Made by a program: the position numbers and the translations under genes
The notes under the pieces: model-generated
Databases searched by the model: none
The model's input: the letters and a program-made list of their open reading frames with translations, nothing else
What the model was told of the DNA's origin: nothing
Assembly: GCA_944391255.1 (NCBI GenBank)
Contig: CALXSW010000077.1
Coordinates: 1 to 5,920 of the forward strand
Source: an uncultured Clostridia bacterium
GTDB lineage: Bacteria > Bacillota > Clostridia > UBA1381
DNA length: 5,920 nucleotides
Direction of reading: 5' to 3'
Shown here: piece by piece, positions 1 through 5,367 of the stretch
Numbering within the stretch: position 1 is the first letter of the stretch
How the letters are laid out: each line of letters begins with the position of its first letter

Positions 1-5
1 TAATC

Positions 6-1289
6 ATGGAAATAATCGGATGGGGAAAAATAAAGGAAAATGTCATATGCTCATCGCTTGCGGTCCTTATAGGGCTTGCTATGGGAGTTATAGGCGGTGT
101 GTTCGGATGCGCGCTTGAGTTTGTGGCTGATATAAGAGTTGACAGATACGCACAGTTTACTCCATTTTTGGGATTTGCTGGTATACTTATAATATTTATG
201 TATAAAAAGATAAGCCCGCGCTCACAGCAGGGAATGGAAATGGTAATAGCCTATGAAATGGGCGAGCTGAGCGAGAAATCGGAGATAAAGGATTACGGTA
301 AGGCGTATAAGATAGGCAAGTTCCCTAAAGCATTCGTGATATTAAAAATAGTTTCAAATGTAATAATGCAGCTGTTCGGCGCAAGCACCGGCAAGGAAGG
401 AACAATAGCGCAGTGCGGAGCGGCTATCGCCGACTATGTGAGCCGCGCGTTCAATTGCCGCAAATATTCTCAAATATTGCTTATTGCCGGAGTGAGCGGA
501 GCTGTCAGCAGTATCTTCCAAACGCCTCTTGGCGGAATGTTTTTCGCTCTCGAATTCATTGCCGCAGGGGTTATGTTCTATAACGCGCTTATCCCGTCGT
601 TTATAAGCGCATTTACCGCGTCATGGGTGGCGCAGTTTTTAGGATATCACGCGTATTCGGTGGATATAGCGATATCAGTTCCCGTTACGGGCAAAAGTGT
701 TTTTATGATAGTTATAAGCTCGATTATTTTCGGACTGCTTGGAAGGATATTTATAAGAGCGCTGCATGACTGGAAAAAGCTCTCGGAAAAGATCTTTAAA
801 AATCCATATGTAAGAATATTTGTATTCGGTTCAATAATGGCGATCCTTATATTATTTGTGCATGATGGGTTATATGCCGGAACGGGCGAAAAAATGATGA
901 AGTCCGTTCTTAACGGCGACGGATACCATGTTTATGATTTCGCGCTGAAGCTGATATTTACGGTCGTCTGCGTCGGGGTGGGATTTACCGGCGGAGAGAT
1001 GATGCCGCTTATGGCGATAGGAGTTTCAGCCGGAGCCGCGCTGTCAGGGCTTACAGGACTGCCTCTGGAGCTTTCAGCAGTAATGGGATGTATCGGAGTG
1101 TACACCGGCGCCACAAATACGCTTGTATCGCCTATATTTATAGGTATAGCGATGTTTGGCGGAGATACTGCTACATATATGGCGGTTGCGAGCGTTATCG
1201 CGTACGCCGTAAACGGAAATCATTCTATATATCACGGTCAAAGAACGCTTATAGCGTCAATGTACGGAGTTTTAAAGAAAACGGATTAA
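6..1289 (+). CDS. CLC-family anion/proton antiporter, probably fluoride-exporting CLC-F type
   Basis: Polytopic inner-membrane protein of 427 aa with alternating hydrophobic helices along its length and no extra C-terminal CBS domains. CLC landmarks are readable in order: GMEM (76-79) where chloride CLCs have GSGIP; GKEGT (129-133), holding the gating glutamate E131; TPLGG (173-177) with E183; GGEMMP (329-334) where chloride CLCs have GxFxP; and AYxxxGxxxIYxxQ (399-412), with Y400 in the central tyrosine position. A Met in the first motif, Thr after the gating-glutamate motif and Glu in the GGE-P motif are the known marks of CLC-F proteins, which expel cytoplasmic fluoride in exchange for protons. 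Fluoride specificity is inferred from these motifs. The ATG at 6 gives a normal family length, but only five bases precede it, so its ribosome binding site, any fluoride riboswitch and any upstream start cannot be judged. It precedes the ABC-F gene by 24 bases on the same strand. Confidence 0.87.
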   Translation: MEIIGWGKIKENVICSSLAVLIGLAMGVIGGVFGCALEFVADIRVDRYAQFTPFLGFAGILIIFMYKKISPRSQQGMEMVIAYEMGELSEKSEIKDYGKAYKIGKFPKAFVILKIVSNVIMQLFGASTGKEGTIAQCGAAIADYVSRAFNCRKYSQILLIAGVSGAVSSIFQTPLGGMFFALEFIAAGVMFYNALIPSFISAFTASWVAQFLGYHAYSVDIAISVPVTGKSVFMIVISSIIFGLLGRIFIRALHDWKKLSEKIFKNPYVRIFVFGSIMAILILFVHDGLYAGTGEKMMKSVLNGDGYHVYDFALKLIFTVVCVGVGFTGGEMMPLMAIGVSAGAALSGLTGLPLELSAVMGCIGVYTGATNTLVSPIFIGIAMFGGDTATYMAVASVIAYAVNGNHSIYHGQRTLIASMYGVLKKTD

Positions 1290-1295
1290 TCGTAT

Positions 1296-1301
1296 AAGGA
1301 G
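1296..1301 (+). promoter_or_regulatory. Ribosome binding site of the ABC-F gene
   Basis: AAGGAG lies 12 bases before the ATG at 1314, inside the 24-base gap after the CLC gene. The spacing is on the long side. I see no terminator or clear promoter in this gap, so the ABC-F gene is probably co-transcribed with the CLC gene. Confidence 0.7.
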
Positions 1302-1313
1302 ATTTAGATACAA

Positions 1314-3233
1314 ATGGTATTGCTTAATGTAAGTAATTTAAAGAAAATGTTTCTGGATGAAACGCTGTTTGACGGTGTATCGTTTAATATTGCCGATGGT
1401 GACAAGATAGGATTTGTCGGTGTGAACGGCGCCGGTAAATCAACGCTGTTCAAGATCATCAACGGAATGATGGATCATGACGGCGGCGAGATATACAGGA
1501 ATAAACTGACAAAGACAGGGTATCTCGATCAGCATACATGTATCGAGTCTGACAAAACGATAATGGGTGAGATGCTCAGTGCTTTTGAGGAAGTTATAGA
1601 TATAGAAAATCAGCTTGAGGATATACGGTACGATATAGAAAATAAAAACGGAGATCTTGACACGCTTATAGCGCGCCAGACGAGCCTTCATGAAAGGTTT
1701 GAAGAGCTTGACGGGTATCAGTATAAGAGCCGTATACGTTCCGCGCTGATAGGTCTCGGTTTTTCTGAGGATGAGTTTGACAAGAAGGTGTCAACGCTCT
1801 CGGGCGGACAGAAAACGCGTGTATCGCTTGGCAGGCTTCTGCTTTCTGATGCAAACCTTTTGCTGCTTGACGAGCCTACGAACCATCTCGATATAGATTC
1901 TGTTGAATGGCTTGAAGGATTTTTGCAGTCATATAAACGCGCGTTTGTCGTAATATCGCATGACAGATATTTTCTTGATAAGGTCACTAACAGGACTTTT
2001 GAAATGGACAGCGGAAGGCTTAGAACGTATACAGGCGGATACAGTGAGTATACAAAGCAGCGCGAGGTCGAGAGGCTGACAGAAGAGCGCAACTATGCCA
2101 ACACTATGAGGGAGATAGAGCGACTTGAAGGAATAGTTGAGCAGCAGAGAAGATGGAACAGGGAAAAGAATATAAAGACAGCTGAAAGCAAGATGAAGGT
2201 CATAGACAAGCTTGAAAAAACGCTTGTAAAACCGCAGTCGGAGCAGGAGGAGATAACTTTTTCGTTTAAATCACTGCCGGGCGGCGGAAATGATGTGCTT
2301 ATAGCTGAAAATCTCGGAATGAGCTTTAATGGAAAGCGTGTTTTTCACGGCGCTAACGCTCATATAGTAAAGGGCGAAAAGGTATTCCTTTTAGGCGCAA
2401 ACGGCTGCGGAAAGACAACGCTGATAAAGGAGATACTCGGCCAGTATGAGCCTACAGAGGGAAGCGTAAAAATAGGCGCTAACATAGAGATAGGATATTA
2501 TGATCAGATACAGGAAAATCTTGATCCGGAAAAAAATATATTTGACGAGCTGCACGACACATATCCGAATATGACAACAACAGAGATCAGAAACGCTCTC
2601 GCAGTATTTCTGTTCAGAGGCGAGGATGTGTTTAAGGAGATAAAAAAGCTTTCAGGTGGAGAGCGGGCGAGAGTGGAGCTTGCAAAGCTGATGCTCCGTC
2701 CTGTCAATTTCCTGATCATGGACGAGCCTACGAACCATCTTGATATAGATTCGAGAGAAGCTCTTGAGAAAGCGCTTGAAAATTATGACGGTACGATGCT
2801 TATGGTATCGCATGACCGTTATTTTATAAATAAGCTTGCTGACAGAATTTTGTATATGACGGAAAACGGACTTGAAAATTATCTCGGTTCGTATGATGAT
2901 TATATGGAAAAGAAAGCAGCTGTCGCGCATGAAGCGGCTGAGCAGGCTCCGGAAAAACCAAAGAATCTTGATTATCAGGAGCAGAAGCGTCTTGCGGCAG
3001 AAAAGCGAAAGGTCCTGAACAGGTTTAAAAAGGTAGAGGAGCTTATAGATGAGCTTGAAAATGAAATAAATGATATTAATGAGGAAATGCTCGATCCGAA
3101 ATTATCAGACGATTTCACAAAGCTTGCGGAGCTTTCGGAAAAAGCGCAGGCTAAAAATGAGGAGCTTGAAAAGCTCATGGAGGAATGGGAAGAACTCCAG
3201 ATAGAAATTGAAGAGAAGGGTTATGAGGAATAA
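1314..3233 (+). CDS. ABC-F family ATPase (ribosome-associated, duplicated ATP-binding domains)
   Basis: A 639-aa soluble protein with two ABC ATPase domains and no membrane segments. Domain 1 has Walker A GVNGAGKST (36-44), signature LSGGQ (162-166), Walker B LLLLDEPTNHLD (182-193, catalytic E187) and switch H216. Domain 2 has GANGCGKTT (361-369), LSGGE (446-450), DEPTNHLD (470-477, catalytic E471) and switch H500. Between them, about 245-320, is a charged helical linker containing RRWNREKNIK, the region that contacts the P-site tRNA in ABC-F proteins. Residues about 552-635 form a Lys/Glu-rich coiled coil like the C-terminal domain of Uup, YfmR and YdiF. ABC-F proteins bind the ribosomal E site and relieve stalled translation; some confer antibiotic resistance. 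The length and C-terminal coiled coil resemble the housekeeping YdiF/YfmR type more than dedicated resistance factors, but the subgroup cannot be fixed by eye. Its stop overlaps the dtd start. Confidence 0.93.
   Translation: MVLLNVSNLKKMFLDETLFDGVSFNIADGDKIGFVGVNGAGKSTLFKIINGMMDHDGGEIYRNKLTKTGYLDQHTCIESDKTIMGEMLSAFEEVIDIENQLEDIRYDIENKNGDLDTLIARQTSLHERFEELDGYQYKSRIRSALIGLGFSEDEFDKKVSTLSGGQKTRVSLGRLLLSDANLLLLDEPTNHLDIDSVEWLEGFLQSYKRAFVVISHDRYFLDKVTNRTFEMDSGRLRTYTGGYSEYTKQREVERLTEERNYANTMREIERLEGIVEQQRRWNREKNIKTAESKMKVIDKLEKTLVKPQSEQEEITFSFKSLPGGGNDVLIAENLGMSFNGKRVFHGANAHIVKGEKVFLLGANGCGKTTLIKEILGQYEPTEGSVKIGANIEIGYYDQIQENLDPEKNIFDELHDTYPNMTTTEIRNALAVFLFRGEDVFKEIKKLSGGERARVELAKLMLRPVNFLIMDEPTNHLDIDSREALEKALENYDGTMLMVSHDRYFINKLADRILYMTENGLENYLGSYDDYMEKKAAVAHEAAEQAPEKPKNLDYQEQKRLAAEKRKVLNRFKKVEELIDELENEINDINEEMLDPKLSDDFTKLAELSEKAQAKNEELEKLMEEWEELQIEIEEKGYEE
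1869..1900 (+). repeat. First copy of a 32-bp near-identical repeat within the ABC-F gene
   Basis: This stretch encodes the Walker B to D-loop segment of ATPase domain 1 (DEPTNHLDID). It matches 2721-2752, the equivalent segment of domain 2, at 31 of 32 bases, the only change being C versus T in the histidine-leucine region. The protein duplication explains the shared residues, but the codons are also the same. Confidence 0.85.
2721..2752 (+). repeat. Second copy of the 32-bp repeat within the ABC-F gene
   Basis: Partner of 1869-1900, with starts 852 bp apart and in the same orientation and reading frame. It encodes DEPTNHLDID in ATPase domain 2. Flanking sequence diverges quickly on both sides. 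Confidence 0.85.
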
Positions 3234-3682
3234 TGAGAGCTGTAATTCAGAGAGTGAAACACGCCTCGGTGACAGTTGAAAATGAGGTCATAGGCAAAAT
3301 AGGTCATGGCTTGCTTATCCTGCTTGGCGTTGGCGGCGGAGACAGTGAAACAGATATGAAGTATATAGCGGATAAATCGATGGGACTCAGGATATTCAGT
3401 GATGAAAACGACAAGATGAATTTGAGCGTTAGCGATGTCGGAGGAGAGATACTTGTCGTTTCGCAGTTTACTTTATACGGCGACTGCCGCAAAGGGCGCC
3501 GTCCGAATTTCACTCCGGCCATGGAGCCTGTCGGAGCTAACGCAATGTACGAAAAATTTGTAAAATATCTTGAAGACAGCGGGATGAGAGTGCAGAAAGG
3601 AAGCTTCGGCGCGGATATGAAGGTGGAGCTTTTAAATGACGGTCCTGTCACTATTTTGCTTGACAGTACTAAGGTTTTATGA
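3233..3682 (+). CDS. dtd: D-aminoacyl-tRNA deacylase
   Basis: A 149-aa cytoplasmic enzyme, the usual family length (about 145-150). It hydrolyses D-amino acids, and glycine mischarged on tRNA-Ala, from tRNA, protecting protein synthesis. The N-terminus MRAVIQRVKHASVTV is typical. SQFTLYGD (77-84) carries the active-site threonine T80, and NDGPVT (135-140) carries the Gly-cisPro pair that reaches into the partner subunit's active site in the homodimer. The ATG overlaps the ABC-F stop by one base (TAATG), and GAGG at 3225-3228 serves as a close ribosome binding site, so translation is probably coupled to the upstream gene. In many Bacillota dtd follows relA, which is not seen here. The last codons double as the guaA promoter. 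Identification is secure from both motifs. Confidence 0.96.
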   Translation: MRAVIQRVKHASVTVENEVIGKIGHGLLILLGVGGGDSETDMKYIADKSMGLRIFSDENDKMNLSVSDVGGEILVVSQFTLYGDCRKGRRPNFTPAMEPVGANAMYEKFVKYLEDSGMRVQKGSFGADMKVELLNDGPVTILLDSTKVL

Positions 3683-3688
3683 TACAAT
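3660..3688 (+). promoter_or_regulatory. Sigma-A type promoter for guaA, embedded in the 3' end of dtd
   Basis: A perfect -35 box TTGACA (3660-3665) is separated by exactly 17 bp from TACAAT (3683-3688), which is one mismatch from TATAAT. TG at 3680-3681 forms an extended -10. The predicted start is near 3695, giving a leader of about 43 bases before guaA. The promoter starts in dtd codons and its -10 region covers the dtd stop TGA (3680-3682). Not tested, but the boxes and spacing are very close to ideal. Confidence 0.82.
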
Positions 3689-3723
3689 TAGTTTGGTAGA
3701 TAATGAAAAAAATCAACTCACAA

Positions 3724-3730
3724 CGGAGGA
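3724..3730 (+). promoter_or_regulatory. Ribosome binding site that fixes the guaA start
   Basis: CGGAGGA, with core GGAGG at 3725-3729, ends seven bases before the ATG at 3738. This is near-ideal spacing and selects that ATG over the in-frame upstream ATG at 3636, which lies inside dtd. Confidence 0.9.
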
Positions 3731-3737
3731 TCAATAT

Positions 3738-5270
3738 ATGAATAACGAAACAGTCATAGTGCTTGACTTTGGCGGTCAGTATAATCAGCTCATAGCAAGA
3801 CGTGTGCGTGAGTGCAATGTATACTGCGAAGTCATGCCTTACAGCAAGAGTATTGAAGAGATAAAAGCTAAAAATCCTGTAGGTATAATATTTACCGGCG
3901 GACCAAACAGCGTATACGAGGCTGATTCACCTAAATATTCAAATGAGATATATGAGCTTGGAGTGCCTGTTCTCGGCATCTGCTACGGAAGCCAGCTTAT
4001 GGCGTATTCATTGGGCGGAAATGTTGAAAAGGCTGAAAAGCGTGAATACGGAAAGATAGAGATCACTCATGAGGATTCGCTCCTTTTTGAGGGTGTGGAC
4101 AAGAATACTATCGTATGGATGAGCCACACTGATTATATTGAAAGAGTACCTGAAGGATTCAAGGTAACAGCTGTATCAGATTCATGCCCGTGCGCAGCGT
4201 ATGAAAACGCGGAAAGAAAGCTGTATGCGGTTCAGTATCACCCTGAGGTAAACCACACTGTGGAAGGACAGAAGATGCTCCGCAACTTCTTATATAATAT
4301 CTGCGGCTGTAAGGGCGACTGGGTAATGAGCGACTATGCAAAGAAAGCGGTTGCCGCGCTTAAGGAAAAGATAGGCGATAAGAAAGTGCTTTGCGCGCTT
4401 TCGGGCGGAGTTGATTCATCTGTTGCCGCGCTTATGATCCATAAGGCCGTAGGCGATCAGCTCACATGCGTGTTTGTTGACAACGGCTTGCTCCGTAAAA
4501 ATGAAGGCGATGAGGTAGAGAACGTTTTCAGAAAGCAGTTCGATATAAATCTTATCCGCGCTAACGCGCAGGATAGATTCCTCGGCAAACTCGCAGGTGT
4601 AACAGAGCCTGAAAAGAAGAGAAAGATAATAGGCGAGGAATTTATACGAGTATTCGAGGCAGAGGCTAAGAAGATAGGAACAGTAGATTTCCTCGTACAG
4701 GGAACGATATATCCGGACGTTATAGAGTCAGGAACAGGTGACGCGGCTGTTATAAAGAGCCATCATAATGTAGGCGGACTTCCAGAGCATGTTGATTTCA
4801 AGGAAATAATAGAGCCTTTGAGAGATCTGTTCAAGGATGAAGTAAGACAGCTGGGAATAGAGCTTGGTTTACCGGAAAAATTCGTATGGCGTCAGCCATT
4901 CCCGGGCCCGGGACTTGCGGTAAGAGTAATAGGCGAGATAACAGAAGAAAAGCTTGCAATACTGCGTGACGCAGACGCGATTTTCCGTGAGGAAATAGCG
5001 AACGCGGGACTTGACAGAAGCATAAACCAGTATTTCGCTGTAATAACAGATATGCGTAGCGTCGGCGTAATGGGCGACGGCAGAACGTATGATTACACAT
5101 TGGCATTAAGAGCCGTAACAACAACAGACTTCATGACAGCCGACTGGGCAAGGATCCCATACGATGTGCTTGAAAAAGCATCAAACAGGATCGTAAACGA
5201 GGTTCAACACGTAAACAGACTTGTTTACGACATCACCTCCAAGCCACCGGCAACAATCGAGTGGGAATAA
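3738..5270 (+). CDS. guaA: GMP synthase (glutamine-hydrolysing)
   Basis: A 510-aa cytoplasmic enzyme that converts XMP, ATP and glutamine to GMP, the last step of de novo guanine nucleotide synthesis. The N-terminal class I glutamine amidotransferase domain (about 5-190) shows GGPNSVY (54-60), the nucleophile C82 in GICYGSQ, and H168/E170 in QYHPE. The ATP-pyrophosphatase domain starts near 200 with P-loop LSGGVDSS (221-228). The C-terminal dimerisation and XMP-binding domain includes RQPFPGPGLAVR (385-396) and ends with the family's canonical KPPATIEWE. Length is normal and every key residue is present. The ATG at 3738 is chosen for its ribosome binding site; the frame stays open back to 3636 but that extension lies in dtd and is not GuaA-like. 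It is probably expressed from the promoter at 3660-3688. Codon choice changes from about 5100 to the stop, which may relate to the integrase downstream. Confidence 0.98.
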   Translation: MNNETVIVLDFGGQYNQLIARRVRECNVYCEVMPYSKSIEEIKAKNPVGIIFTGGPNSVYEADSPKYSNEIYELGVPVLGICYGSQLMAYSLGGNVEKAEKREYGKIEITHEDSLLFEGVDKNTIVWMSHTDYIERVPEGFKVTAVSDSCPCAAYENAERKLYAVQYHPEVNHTVEGQKMLRNFLYNICGCKGDWVMSDYAKKAVAALKEKIGDKKVLCALSGGVDSSVAALMIHKAVGDQLTCVFVDNGLLRKNEGDEVENVFRKQFDINLIRANAQDRFLGKLAGVTEPEKKRKIIGEEFIRVFEAEAKKIGTVDFLVQGTIYPDVIESGTGDAAVIKSHHNVGGLPEHVDFKEIIEPLRDLFKDEVRQLGIELGLPEKFVWRQPFPGPGLAVRVIGEITEEKLAILRDADAIFREEIANAGLDRSINQYFAVITDMRSVGVMGDGRTYDYTLALRAVTTTDFMTADWARIPYDVLEKASNRIVNEVQHVNRLVYDITSKPPATIEWE

Positions 5271-5274
5271 GGAC

Positions 5275-5319
5275 AAAAGCCACATAAACCGCATAGCTGT
5301 GCGGTTTATGCGGCTTTTT
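5275..5319. terminator. Intrinsic terminator after guaA, probably bidirectional
   Basis: Arms 5275-5293 and 5300-5318 pair over 19 bp with a single A/C mismatch (5282 against 5311), closing a six-base loop TAGCTG. The run TTTTT (5315-5319) ends guaA transcripts four bases after the stop codon. The run AAAA at 5275-5278 becomes T-rich on the minus strand, so the same hairpin can also stop leftward transcription from the integrase gene. Confidence 0.93.
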
Positions 5320-5322
5320 AAA

Positions 5323-5355
5323 TTGAAATCGTTGCAAAATCGTTGCAGATTTCAA
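5323..5355. repeat. 8-bp inverted repeat enclosing the tandem repeat
   Basis: TTGAAATC (5323-5330) and GATTTCAA (5348-5355) are perfect inverse complements separated by 17 bp. The left arm overlaps the first tandem repeat unit by five bases. The arms are AT-rich and lack a T-run, so this is not a convincing terminator; a protein-binding site next to the integrase is more likely. Confidence 0.7.
5326..5347. repeat. Perfect 11-bp tandem direct repeat beside the integrase gene
   Basis: AAATCGTTGCA occurs twice with no gap (5326-5336 and 5337-5347), 20 bp beyond the integrase stop codon. Short direct repeats of this size at the end of an integrated element resemble the arm-type sites bound by the N-terminal domain of tyrosine integrases. 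That role is inferred from position and form only. Confidence 0.8.
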
Positions 5356-5367
5356 ATATTTACTAAA

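Larger units (their letters stand above)
5271..5367. other. Candidate left end (attL region) of an integrated element between guaA and the integrase
   Basis: This 97-bp gap holds the terminator, the 11-bp tandem repeat and the 8-bp inverted repeat, and no gene. The 3' end of guaA is a recurrent insertion site for genomic islands in bacteria, and an integrase facing it is the usual arrangement. The attachment core itself cannot be placed, because the second copy would lie at the far end of the element outside the window. It could be in the last codons of guaA or in this gap. Confidence 0.4.

Noticed and set aside
1718..2092. 124-codon open frame on the minus strand opposite the ABC-F gene
   Set aside because: It is Ser/Arg-rich and follows from codon bias of the coding strand across highly conserved ATPase motifs.
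3304..3687. 127-codon open frame on the minus strand opposite dtd
   Set aside because: It is a shadow of a well-supported gene: Ser/Pro-rich, low-complexity residues, no recognisable domain and no ribosome binding site of note.
3636..3737. Possible N-terminal extension of GMP synthase (in-frame ATG at 3636)
   Set aside because: It lies inside dtd and upstream of the predicted transcription start, has no good ribosome binding site, and its residues are not GuaA-like. The ATG at 3738 has a near-ideal site and gives the standard length.
3683..3737. Guanine/purine riboswitch ahead of guaA
   Set aside because: The gap is only 55 bases, and I see no three-way junction or conserved purine-aptamer loop sequences.
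5271..5367. tRNA or other small RNA gene as the integration target
   Set aside because: No cloverleaf, CCA end or TPsiC-like box is visible. The only strong hairpin has terminator form.
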